NCBI GenBank assembly: GCA_017420125.1
Contig: JAFOJR010000035.1
Coordinates: 1 to 6,737 of the forward strand
Direction of reading: 5' to 3'
Length of the DNA stretch: 6,737 nt
Source: Oscillospiraceae bacterium
Lineage (GTDB): Bacteria; Bacillota; Clostridia; Oscillospirales; Oscillospiraceae
Below are positions 1 through 6,110 of the stretch, in pieces. How positions within the stretch are numbered: the first letter of the stretch is position 1; every line of letters begins with the position of its first letter. The notes under the pieces are model-generated. The model worked only from the letters and a program-made list of their open reading frames with translations, made no database searches and had not been told where the DNA came from. The position numbers and the translations under genes were made by a program.

Positions 1-123
1 CTGATACTTCCCGTTAATCGCGTGGGGGTCGCTCTCCAGGACGGCCCGCAGCCGCTGGCGCAGCACCAGCAGGTCTCCGGTGTTCAGAACATGCTTCCAT
101 TCATGGCGATAGGAAACATCCAT
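1..123 (-). CDS. VTC-domain (polyphosphate polymerase-type) protein, N-terminal part
   Basis: Only the first 41 codons are present; the gene runs off the left edge. The peptide begins MDVSYRHEWKHVLNTGDLLV and continues through an RQRLRAVLESDPHA stretch to GKYQ. This matches the start of bacterial VTC-domain proteins (CYTH/triphosphate-tunnel fold), which open with YRHExK, then an Arg-rich helix and a DPHA..G.Y strand. In the family the tunnel binds ATP and polyphosphate, and characterised members make polyphosphate; bacterial members are less well studied. The ATG is chosen because GGGAGGA lies 7 nt upstream. That SD is inside a hairpin (see 124-165). The gene follows the sensor kinase gene by 67 bp in the same direction. 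Clostridial VTC genes often sit beside a two-component system and DUF4956 or CotH-like genes, which may lie beyond the edge. Family call fairly sure; activity inferred. Confidence 0.75.
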   Translation of the reverse strand, partial: MDVSYRHEWKHVLNTGDLLVLRQRLRAVLESDPHAINGKYQ

Positions 124-165
124 AAAAAATCCTCCCTTACGTTGATGGACTCATGGTAAGGGAGG
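124..165 (-). terminator. Terminator-like hairpin that buries the VTC gene's SD
   Basis: Read on the minus strand, CCTCCCTTAC (165-156) and GTAAGGGAGG (140-131) form a perfect 10-bp stem with a 15-nt loop, followed by A and six T (130-124). The start codon of the VTC gene comes immediately after (123-121). The 3' arm contains the complete Shine-Dalgarno sequence. The structure could therefore stop transcription after the kinase gene, block translation of the VTC gene, or do both. The loop holds a five-codon ORF, ATG AGT CCA TCA ACG TAA (154-137), whose stop abuts the SD. The stem and T run are seen directly; the regulatory role is inferred. Confidence 0.55.
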
Positions 166-190
166 TTCCTTGAAAGAAGATTGAAGATAA

Positions 191-1432
191 TTAAATTTTT
201 TCCGGAATCCCGGCGGTAAACCGGATTTCCCCGTCCCGGCAGGACACGCCGATCCTGCCGCCGTGCTGCTCCGTCACGGCCTTTGCGATGGAAAGGCCCA
301 GACCGTAGTGGTGCCCTTCCCCGCCTCTGGCTTCGTCGAGCCGGTAGAAGCGGTCAAAGAGATGCTCCAGCTTTTCCGGCGGAATCGCCTCGCCTTCATT
401 GGCAATGGTGAGCAAAGCCGTATGGCCCTGCCGTTTCAGCGTCAGCGTGATTTCGCCGCCGGTGGAATGCCGGACCGCGTTGTCCAGCAAAATGGAGACC
501 AGCTGGGTCAGCCGGGCCTCATTGCCTGTGACGCGGATTCCGTCTTCGATATCGCTTCGGATCATTTTCCCCTGCTCAAACGCCAGGCTTTCAAAGGCCA
601 GCACTTCCCCCGTGACGACGCGGGAAAAATCCAGCGGCTCCATCCGGACGTCCGCGTTCTCGGCCCGGGAGAGCTCCAGCAGCTGCCGCACCAGCTCTCC
701 CATCCGCTCATTTTCATATTGAATATTCGAAAGCCATTCGTTTTCCCCAAGCCCCCGGGCCAGAAGCTCGGCATTGGCGCCGATGACAGCCACAGGGGTT
801 TTCAGCTCATGGCTGGCGTCGGAGATAAACTGCTTTTGCCGCCGGTCGTTTTCCTCCAGCGGCCGGATGATCCGCTTTGACAGATAGAGCGATACGAAAA
901 ACAGCAGAACGATGGCGGCGGCGCCCACCAGCAGAACATTGCGCAAAAGGGTCTGCAGACTGCTCTCCGAAACGGTGTTGTCCATAAAGGCCACCAAGGT
1001 AAACCCGCCCTTGTGACGGACGATGTAATTCAGACTGCCCATCCGGCCGGCGGTCCTGCTTCCCGCCAGAATCTCTTCGGCCAGGCCCGTCAGCTCTTTT
1101 TCGCTGTAGACGTCCTTCCCCCCATTGTCAACGGCAAGGACCGTTCCGTCTTCCGACAGGGCAACCGCATAAAACGTGGAAAGCTGATAATCCGGCCGCT
1201 GGTCAATGGGCGGTTCTCTCTTCCTCTGGCCTTCGCCGGGCGCTGGCTCATCCTGCCGGTTTTGCCCCCGGTCCAGAGAATACATCTCCGCAAAGCGTTC
1301 CAGCATGTCCGTGTTCCTCTGCCGGACTTCCCGGAAGCTGGCCAGCAGAATCACGGTCAGGGTAACGGCAAAGAGCAGGATCAGCGACCCCATAATGGAC
1401 AGGATGATCTTTTTTCTGGACTTTTTAAACAT
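191..1432 (-). CDS. Sensor histidine kinase of a two-component system
   Basis: A 413-aa membrane kinase that would autophosphorylate on His and pass the phosphate to the regulator encoded just upstream. A basic N-terminus leads into TM1 (about 9-32). An extracytoplasmic sensor region (about 33-163) includes a hydrophilic Pro/Arg/Glu-rich stretch near 56-80, and TM2 is about 164-187. Next come the HisKA H-box with His208 in SDASHELKTP, the N-box (Asn318 in LLDNAVRHS), the F-box (LFDRFYRLDEAR, 358-369) and the G2 box (GLGLS, 377-381). The G1 position reads NEGEAI instead of DxGxG, a variant also common in working Firmicutes kinases as far as I recall. No separate HAMP domain is obvious; the linker after TM2 is short. 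The start overlaps the regulator's 3' end by 8 bp and has a GAGGGTG SD inside that gene, so translation is probably coupled. The stimulus cannot be read from the sequence. Confidence 0.93.
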   Translation of the reverse strand: MFKKSRKKIILSIMGSLILLFAVTLTVILLASFREVRQRNTDMLERFAEMYSLDRGQNRQDEPAPGEGQRKREPPIDQRPDYQLSTFYAVALSEDGTVLAVDNGGKDVYSEKELTGLAEEILAGSRTAGRMGSLNYIVRHKGGFTLVAFMDNTVSESSLQTLLRNVLLVGAAAIVLLFFVSLYLSKRIIRPLEENDRRQKQFISDASHELKTPVAVIGANAELLARGLGENEWLSNIQYENERMGELVRQLLELSRAENADVRMEPLDFSRVVTGEVLAFESLAFEQGKMIRSDIEDGIRVTGNEARLTQLVSILLDNAVRHSTGGEITLTLKRQGHTALLTIANEGEAIPPEKLEHLFDRFYRLDEARGGEGHHYGLGLSIAKAVTEQHGGRIGVSCRDGEIRFTAGIPEKI

Positions 1433-2108
1433 CTTTCACCCTCAATTCATACCCCAGCCCGCGGACCGCCTTGATCTCCACTTTGGAGCCCACAAAGGCC
1501 AGCTTTTTCCGCGTGAAGGACATATATACCTCCACGTTGTTATATTCCGCTTCGCTCTCAAAGCCCCAGATCTTAACGGCAAGCTGCTCTCGCGTCATGA
1601 TCTGCCCTTCATTGGCGAAGAGATATTCCAGAATGCGCAGCTCCTTTTCCCCCAGCCGGACGCTTTGCCCGGTCCTATCGCAGGTGAGGGCCGCCCGCCC
1701 CGTGTCCAGGGAAAGGTCGCCATAGCGGAGACTGCCGTCCTGAAAGCCGGCGCTGCGGCGGCCCAAAGCGCGCAGCCGCGCCAGCAGTTCCTTTGTCTGA
1801 AAGGGCTTTGTGAGATAGTCGTCCGCGCCGCTGTCCAGGCCTTCCACCTTGTCGTCCAGCTGGCTTTTCGCCGTCAGCATGAGAATGGGCGTCTTGACGC
1901 CTTTGTCCCTTGCCCGCCGGGCGACTTCAAACCCGTCCATCTCCGGCATCATCACGTCCAGAACGGCGATATCGTAAACGCCGCTCTCCAGCGCCGCCAA
2001 GGCGGAGACGCCGTCTTCCATATGGTCAACGTCATATTTTTCCTGTTTCAGCAGGGCCCCAAGGGCCGCCGCCATCCGCTTTTCATCTTCCGCCAGAAGA
2101 ATCCGCAT
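1425..2108 (-). CDS. OmpR/PhoB-family response regulator
   Basis: A 227-aa DNA-binding regulator, normal length for the family. The receiver domain (about 1-115) has the acidic pocket Glu7/Asp8, phosphoacceptor Asp51 in VLDVMMPEMDGFE, the switch Thr79 (MLTAK) and the conserved Lys101 (KPF). The C-terminal winged-helix domain (about 128-225) has the typical LGEKELRILEYL opening, the MTREQL segment and the VRGLGYEL wing ending. It is first in a two-gene unit with the sensor kinase, which it overlaps by 8 bp (ATGTTTAA). The ATG at 2108 follows a purine-rich GGCGGTGGTGA, and no better start exists between it and the predicted transcription start. A near-identical 88-bp piece of this gene, from the Asp51 region, is found again at 6187-6274. 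Regulon unknown; direct repeats at its own promoter suggest autoregulation. Confidence 0.95.
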   Translation of the reverse strand: MRILLAEDEKRMAAALGALLKQEKYDVDHMEDGVSALAALESGVYDIAVLDVMMPEMDGFEVARRARDKGVKTPILMLTAKSQLDDKVEGLDSGADDYLTKPFQTKELLARLRALGRRSAGFQDGSLRYGDLSLDTGRAALTCDRTGQSVRLGEKELRILEYLFANEGQIMTREQLAVKIWGFESEAEYNNVEVYMSFTRKKLAFVGSKVEIKAVRGLGYELRVKDV

Positions 2109-2127
2109 GTCACCACCGCCTTATCTC

Positions 2128-2142
2128 ATGATATTATATCAT
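2128..2142. promoter_or_regulatory. Perfect 7-1-7 palindrome over the -10 element
   Basis: ATGATATTATATCAT reads the same on both strands around its central base and fully covers the -10 of the two-component operon. Its inner 13 bases (TGATAT-T-ATATCA) resemble Fur-family operators, whose known Bacillus consensus is TGATAATnATTATCA, but the half-sites are one base shorter. It may be a repressor site, or only an A+T-rich extended -10 that happens to be symmetric. Confidence 0.3.
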
Positions 2143-2162
2143 ACCGCCAAAGATTGATCCAA
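2133..2162 (-). promoter_or_regulatory. Promoter of the two-component operon
   Basis: On the minus strand a perfect TATAAT (2138-2133) preceded by TGA gives an extended -10 (TGATATAAT). A weak -35, TTGGAT (2162-2157), lies 18 bp upstream. The predicted start near 2126 leaves a leader of only about 18 nt. A weak -35 with a regulator site over it is typical of OmpR-type activation. The motif is seen; its activity is inferred. Confidence 0.65.
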
Positions 2163-2168
2163 GATTGA
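2150..2168 (-). promoter_or_regulatory. Tandem octamers, candidate response-regulator binding site
   Basis: TCAATCTT occurs twice on the minus strand (2168-2161 and 2157-2150), with starts 11 bp apart, so both copies face the same side of the helix. Direct repeats at 11-bp spacing are the usual target of dimers of OmpR/PhoB-type regulators. They overlap the -35 of the operon that encodes such a regulator, so positive autoregulation is the simplest reading. The repeat is seen directly; the binding protein is inferred. Confidence 0.5.
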
Positions 2169-2304
2169 AAACAGACTGCATCCCGGGAAATTTCATCGCG
2201 GCTTTCCCCGGACAACCGGACGCTTCCGCAGGATAGCAGGATATCAAGACCGAAAAGATGAAAATAATAGAACAACGCAAAAGCGGTTTTTCCACCCCTT
2301 TCAC

Positions 2305-2335
2305 AAAAAAGACGCCCGGCCGCGGCCGGGCGTCT
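2305..2335 (-). terminator. Rho-independent terminator of the zinc-type operon
   Basis: A perfect 24-nt palindrome at 2311-2334 (arms GACGCCCGGC and GCCGGGCGTC), extended by an A-T pair, forms a very stable GC-rich hairpin. On the minus strand it is followed by six T (2310-2305). It lies 26 bp downstream of the last gene of the operon and separates it from the two-component operon. The plus-strand side has no good T run, so it acts mainly on minus-strand transcripts. Confidence 0.92.
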
Positions 2336-2361
2336 CTTTCAATCATTCCAGACATCGCAAG

Positions 2362-2991
2362 TCATGCTGCCAGCTTCGCGTTTCGCAAAGTGCAGTAAGT
2401 ATTATCGCCTTCCTGATAGGTGTCGAATACACCCGTCACACATATTTCTCCGCCCTCTTCCGGATAATCATCCGGGTAGGTGTATTCATCCGTAAGGACA
2501 AATTCTATCCCCTGTGAACAGCAGGCTGTCGCATCTGAAATAATGCAGGCAAAGTAATAATTATCTGTTGTCTCGTCATGATAAAGAGCGAACTGTCCAT
2601 CCATTTTCACAGTCTTTCCGATATAATCCTCCGGCGATACCATCATATTATAAACTTCGGAATAAACCGTTGTGCTGGAAAGCGCTGTCAAATCGATATC
2701 AATGCCCTCTGCCCTGCCCGCAGCAATTTCCGATTCATTGATCTGCTCCGGTTCCGGCGCGTTTTCATTTACGCCATTCTGCCGCTCACTGCCGGCACTG
2801 CCCGCGTCGGCAGGTTCACCTGTCTGACTGTCCGTTCCCGTTTTGCTGTCCGCTTCCGCCATTCCTGCCGCAAGCACATCGTTTACGCCGGCAGACTGAT
2901 TTCCTGTCCTGCCGGACGAACTGTTATTCCCGCATCCTGCCAATGTGAGCGCAGCCACAAGGCAAAGGAGCAGGCCGATCCGTTTTTTCAT
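2362..2991 (-). CDS. Lipoprotein with C-terminal OB-like domain, last gene of the zinc operon
   Basis: A 209-aa predicted lipoprotein of unknown function. A basic start and hydrophobic stretch lead to the lipobox LAGC, with Cys20 as the lipidated residue. Residues 21-100 are a low-complexity Ser/Gly/Glu/Asp linker. The C-terminal part (about 108-209) begins with a YSEVYNMMVSPEDYIGK motif, continues with short beta-like segments (VKMDGQF, YYFACII, IEFVL, EICVTGVFD) and ends YCTLRNAKLA. The phrase IGKTVKMDGQF and the beta pattern resemble OB-fold-like domains of Firmicutes membrane-linked proteins. Cys149, Cys157, Cys158, Cys184 and Cys200 could bind metal or form disulfides. Its ATG overlaps the permease stop codon (ATGA) and has SD GGGAGGTG, so it is co-translated with the transporter. 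That suggests an extracellular accessory role in metal capture or handoff. Lipoprotein status is solid; the role is inferred. Confidence 0.85.
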   Translation of the reverse strand: MKKRIGLLLCLVAALTLAGCGNNSSSGRTGNQSAGVNDVLAAGMAEADSKTGTDSQTGEPADAGSAGSERQNGVNENAPEPEQINESEIAAGRAEGIDIDLTALSSTTVYSEVYNMMVSPEDYIGKTVKMDGQFALYHDETTDNYYFACIISDATACCSQGIEFVLTDEYTYPDDYPEEGGEICVTGVFDTYQEGDNTYCTLRNAKLAA

Positions 2992-3833
2992 TTTCGTACA
3001 CCTCCCGTTATCATTCCTGCCAAATAGCAGACTGCAAAAGCCGCAATATCAACAGCCACAATCGTTGAACCAACCGGCGTTCCCGCCAGAATGGAAATGA
3101 TAATCCCCAAAAAAGCACATAAAACCGACAGGACCGCCGCGCATACCGTAACCATTTTAAAACTGCGGAACAGCCGCATCGCCGACAATGCCGGGAATAT
3201 GACCAGAGCAGAAACCAGCAGGGAGCCCGCAAGGTTCATGGCAAGGACGATGATGACCGCTATGACAATTGCTATCAGCAGATTATAGCCGTTTGTATTC
3301 GTTCCGGCCGCCCTTGAGAAATTCTCGTCAAACGTCACGGCAAATATCTTGTTATAAAACAGGATAAAGAGAATGACCACGACAATCGACAGTATCGTGC
3401 ACAGCCACACCTCTTTCGGCGTCAACGTCAAGATGGAAGTCGAACCGAACAACGTGCTGCACACGTCGCCCGACAAATTTGACGAGGTGGAAAAAATATT
3501 CATAATGAGATATCCGAATGCCAGCGCTCCCACGGAAATCATGGCAACGGCGGCATCTCCCTTGATTTTCGCGTTCTGCCCCGTGCGCAGGAGAAGTATC
3601 GCGCTGATGATGGTGATGGGCAGCATCAGCAGCATCTCATTCGTCAGGTTCAGAACGGCGGCGACAGCCATTGCCCCGAACGCAACATGGGACAGCCCGT
3701 CGCCGATCAGAGAGAATCTCTTCAGTACAAGCGTAACGCCCAGCAGAGAGGAACAGAGGGCAATGAGCACCCCCACGATTAACGCGTACTGCACAAACGG
3801 GTACTGAAGATACATGCCGAGTTTATCAAACAT
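2988..3833 (-). CDS. znuB: Zinc/manganese-type ABC transporter permease (ZnuB/AdcB-like, ABC-3 family)
   Basis: A 281-aa polytopic membrane protein with about eight hydrophobic segments, usual length for the ABC-3 family. The hallmark GDGLSHVAFG motif is at residues 44-53, after the LKRFSLI segment. A long cytoplasmic-type stretch (FDENFSRAAG) follows TM segments near 150-160, and the C-terminal half contains SGDVCSTLFG and the AGSLLVSALVIFPALSA helix typical of metal permeases. It would form the membrane channel for the metal delivered by the ZnuA-like lipoprotein, powered by the ATPase encoded next door. Its ATG overlaps the ATPase stop by one base (TAATG), with a GGTGAGG SD, and its own stop overlaps the next gene. 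Zinc versus manganese or iron cannot be decided from this subunit alone; operon context favours zinc. Confidence 0.93.
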   Translation of the reverse strand: MFDKLGMYLQYPFVQYALIVGVLIALCSSLLGVTLVLKRFSLIGDGLSHVAFGAMAVAAVLNLTNEMLLMLPITIISAILLLRTGQNAKIKGDAAVAMISVGALAFGYLIMNIFSTSSNLSGDVCSTLFGSTSILTLTPKEVWLCTILSIVVVILFILFYNKIFAVTFDENFSRAAGTNTNGYNLLIAIVIAVIIVLAMNLAGSLLVSALVIFPALSAMRLFRSFKMVTVCAAVLSVLCAFLGIIISILAGTPVGSTIVAVDIAAFAVCYLAGMITGGVRK

Positions 3834-4543
3834 TACGCCTCACCGCCTTTCTGCTGCATCAGAAAGAGTTTCCCGGCATTGCTTTTCAGATAGGCATCCT
3901 TCGTGCCGTAAAACGCGTTTGCTCCGATGTGAAGGATATGGCTGGCATAACGAACAGCGGCAGCAATGTCATGGGAAATCATAATAATTGTGATTCCTTC
4001 ACGGTTCAGATCAGCAATCAAAGCATACATCTCCGCGGTCATTTTCGGATCAAGTCCCGATACCGGCTCGTCAAGGAGCAGGATTTTCCGGGTCGCGCAC
4101 AACGCTCTTGCGAGAAGCACCCGCTGCTGCTGCCCCCCGGAAAGTTCCCGATAGCAGCGCTCCCGCAGCGCCGAGATTCCCATCCGCTCCATGTTCTCTT
4201 CCGCAAGTCGTTTTTCTTCCCTGTTGTAAAAGGGTCTGAGCCCGCAGCGGCCCTGGCATCCGGAGAGAACAATCTCCCGCACGGATGCCGGGAAATCCTT
4301 TTGAACCATCGTCTGCTGCGGCAGATAGCCGATCTCGTTCTTCTTCAGCCCGTCGCCAATCAGAATCTGACCGCTGACCGGCTCCTGAAGATGGAGCAAC
4401 GTTTTCATCAATGTGGTTTTGCCGGAGCCGTTTTCTCCCACGATGCAAAAATAGTCGCCCGCATGTACAGAAAAATTCAGGTTTTCCACAATGGCGCGTG
4501 AATCATACCCGAGCGACAGATTCCGAATGGTGAGCAAAGCCAT
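3833..4543 (-). CDS. znuC: Zinc-type ABC transporter ATP-binding protein (ZnuC/AdcC-like)
   Basis: A 236-aa ATPase that powers metal import through the adjacent permease. All ABC motifs are present: Walker A GENGSGKT (36-43), Q-loop Gln76 in LPQQ, signature LSGGQ (134-138), Walker B ILLLDEP (154-160) with catalytic Glu159, the D-loop SGLD (162-165) and switch His191 in ISHD. Length and order fit the metal-uptake subfamily, including the FPASVREIVLSG segment after the Q-loop. The ATG at 4543 follows SD TAGGAGG, which overlaps the TAG stop of the upstream gene; the gap is 11 bp. Its stop shares one base with the permease start. Nothing suggests loss of function. Confidence 0.95.
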   Translation of the reverse strand: MALLTIRNLSLGYDSRAIVENLNFSVHAGDYFCIVGENGSGKTTLMKTLLHLQEPVSGQILIGDGLKKNEIGYLPQQTMVQKDFPASVREIVLSGCQGRCGLRPFYNREEKRLAEENMERMGISALRERCYRELSGGQQQRVLLARALCATRKILLLDEPVSGLDPKMTAEMYALIADLNREGITIIMISHDIAAAVRYASHILHIGANAFYGTKDAYLKSNAGKLFLMQQKGGEA

Positions 4544-4554
4544 ACGTCCGCCTC

Positions 4555-5532
4555 CTACTGCAGCGCATCCTTCAAAACGGACAGATTGCTTTCCATAACG
4601 GAAAGATAGGTGGTTCCGTTTTGAACGTCTTTTGCCGTGGTGGACTGCATGGAATTCAGCGTAAGAATCTGTTGATTTTTCGATTGTGTATTCTGAACGA
4701 TTGTCTCCGCGATGCGGTGATCCGTCCCTTCAATGGTCATCACCGCAGGAAGAGAAAGCTCATCCACCTTTCGGGCAAGGAAGGTGATGGTCTCAAAGCT
4801 GGCCTCGGTCTCCGCAGAACAGCCCACAAAGGCGGCATAGTAATCAAGCCTGTAATCATCGGCCAGATAGCGGAACGGGAAACGGTCTCCAAACAGCAGT
4901 GTATGGAAAGAAGCGGCATCAACCGCAGCCTGATATTCCGCATCGAGTGCATCCAGCTTTTCAAGATAAGCCAGGGTGTTTTTCTCATAGACATCCGCAT
5001 TGTCCTGATCAATCGTCTGAATGGCACCGGAAATCTTCTGAATTAAAATATATGCATTTTTCAGCGACAGCCAGACATGCTCGTCATATTCCGCTTCTTC
5101 CGGTTCTGCTTCCGGCGCTTCTTCCTGCATCCCTTCGACTACTTCTTCTTCTTTTGCGGAAGAGCCAAGCACATCCAGCAGGTTGATCACAATCATGTCC
5201 TTATTTTCTGCTTCCTGCAGGGCGCTGTCCACCCATTCATCAGACTCCCCGCCGATGTAGAGAAACAAATCACAGGTGGATATCTTTAAAATGTCATCTG
5301 CTGTGGGCTGATAGCTGTGAAGATCGACACCGTTGTCAAGCAGCATGGTAACTTCCGCGCCGGCAGGATTTTCACCGAGAACACTCATCACCCAATCGTA
5401 CACCGGAAAGATCGTTGTCACGATTTGAATTTTGCCGTTGTCCGCTGCAGTCTGACTGTTGTCCAAACCGCACCCGGCAAGACAGCCGACCAGCAAAATG
5501 GCGGCAATAAAAAGGGAAAGATATTTTTTCAC
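4555..5532 (-). CDS. znuA: Zinc-type ABC transporter substrate-binding lipoprotein (ZnuA/AdcA-like), GTG start
   Basis: A 325-aa surface lipoprotein of the TroA/ZnuA family that would capture the metal for the permease. The GTG at 5532 is chosen because GGAGG lies 7-8 nt upstream and it gives a clean signal peptide (VKKYLSLFIAAILLVGCLAGC) with lipidated Cys21. An ATG 25 codons further up (5607) has no SD and would bury the signal peptide. Likely ligands are His72 in LHSYQPT and His152 in DEHVWLS. The third position, usually a His before the GYFA segment, reads FGDRFPFRYLADDYRL, with Asp216 in its place. The loop before His152 (about 127-150) is very rich in Glu instead of the His-rich loop of many zinc-binding homologues. 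EASFETI and TIEGTDH follow in the C-lobe. It is 99 bp downstream of the Cys-rich membrane protein gene and 11 bp before the ATPase gene. Metal identity is inferred. Confidence 0.9.
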   Translation of the reverse strand: MKKYLSLFIAAILLVGCLAGCGLDNSQTAADNGKIQIVTTIFPVYDWVMSVLGENPAGAEVTMLLDNGVDLHSYQPTADDILKISTCDLFLYIGGESDEWVDSALQEAENKDMIVINLLDVLGSSAKEEEVVEGMQEEAPEAEPEEAEYDEHVWLSLKNAYILIQKISGAIQTIDQDNADVYEKNTLAYLEKLDALDAEYQAAVDAASFHTLLFGDRFPFRYLADDYRLDYYAAFVGCSAETEASFETITFLARKVDELSLPAVMTIEGTDHRIAETIVQNTQSKNQQILTLNSMQSTTAKDVQNGTTYLSVMESNLSVLKDALQ

Positions 5533-5631
5533 AATAAAAGCCTCCGTAATTTTTTGATTTTGGGCGCAAAAATACAAGGGAAAACCGATATGCCGGAAAA
5601 TGGGCATAGTTCACCCTTGACAGAGGTCTTT

Positions 5632-5943
5632 TTAATTATTGAGACGGACTTTCCTCAAGACAGGCGTTTCCTGCAAAAAACCGGATGCAGAGAGAAGCGC
5701 AGAAATCAGCAGCAGGAAGAGGGAAACAGCGATTGCAGTCTGAAGAACTGCTCCGGTGCCGATTTGATGGAGCGTATTCTCGCACTGGGCAATGCAGGCG
5801 CAAACCGGACAGCCTTCTCCCATGCAGCTGTGGCCCGCTTCGGCCGCGATATAGAAAGCAGAAAACAGCACAATGGCAAGCATCAGGAGCCCCATGATGC
5901 CTGCGGCGATTCTTTTTGCGTTTGCAGCGCCCGATCTTTGCAT
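5632..5943 (-). CDS. Small Cys-rich two-TM membrane protein heading the zinc operon
   Basis: A 103-aa protein of unknown function. TM1 is about 11-34 and TM2 about 66-89, with a short loop between them carrying HSCMGEGCPVCACIAQCE (38-55). This loop holds His38 and Cys40, Cys45, Cys48, Cys50 and Cys54, including a CPxC pair. The positive charges at the N-terminus (Lys10, Arg11) and C-terminus (Arg97, Lys98, Arg100) put both ends inside and the Cys loop outside. The ATG at 5943 has an excellent SD (AAAGGAGG, 8 nt spacing). It is the first gene after the promoter and no terminator separates it from znuA. Position and motif suggest it binds, senses or hands over zinc at the cell surface, or is redox-active. 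I recall similar small proteins next to zinc transporters in Lachnospiraceae, but no characterised family member. Confidence 0.82.
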   Translation of the reverse strand: MQRSGAANAKRIAAGIMGLLMLAIVLFSAFYIAAEAGHSCMGEGCPVCACIAQCENTLHQIGTGAVLQTAIAVSLFLLLISALLSASGFLQETPVLRKVRLNN

Positions 5944-5981
5944 TGCCGTTTCCTCCTTTCCTGAAAATCAATCCTGTTCTT

Positions 5982-6013
5982 CAAAACAATCCCATACGCC
6001 GGCGGCAATGGGA
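5982..6013 (-). other. Hairpin with T-rich tail in the zinc operon leader
   Basis: On the minus strand TCCCAT (6013-6008) pairs with ATGGGA (5995-5990). The interior GCC/GGC can extend the structure, and TTGTTTTG (5990-5983) follows. It lies about 105-135 nt into the predicted leader, some 40 nt before the first gene. It could be a weak intrinsic terminator or attenuator, but the T run is interrupted and the stem short, so it may be chance. No known riboswitch class was recognised in the leader. Confidence 0.28.
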
Positions 6014-6110
6014 ACGCCCGGAAAGACCGCAGGCGCATGAAGCGGTATTTCCCGCTGCCTCGTTTTGTCCTTTGGCCGCGAATTCGCAGGAAGCCCTCTT
6101 GCCCCAATAT

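Noticed and set aside
1206..2168. A 320-codon plus-strand reading frame.
   Set aside because: It is antisense to the clear kinase and regulator genes across their overlap and crosses their promoter; its length reflects the G+C-rich codon pattern of the real genes.
2232..2246. GATAGCAGGATATCA matches 6382-6396 on the opposite strand in 14 of 15 positions.
   Set aside because: By rough estimate one or two such matches are expected by chance in a window this size, and the two contexts share nothing else.
2134..2355. A 73-codon minus-strand reading frame between the two operons.
   Set aside because: It contains the GC-rich terminator and runs into the -10 of the next promoter; no SD and no recognisable protein pattern.
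5533..5607. Longer form of the ZnuA-like protein starting at ATG 5607 (25 extra residues).
   Set aside because: No ribosome binding site precedes it and it would bury the lipoprotein signal peptide, whereas the GTG at 5532 has GGAGG at ideal spacing.
5589..5608. Inverted repeat TATGCC/GGCATA in the gap between the Cys-rich protein gene and znuA.
   Set aside because: Six-bp stem with 8-nt loop and no T run on the minus strand; too weak to call a terminator or processing site.
6078..6087. Ten-bp palindrome GCGAATTCGC in the zinc operon leader.
   Set aside because: Short, isolated, and not placed at a promoter; likely chance.
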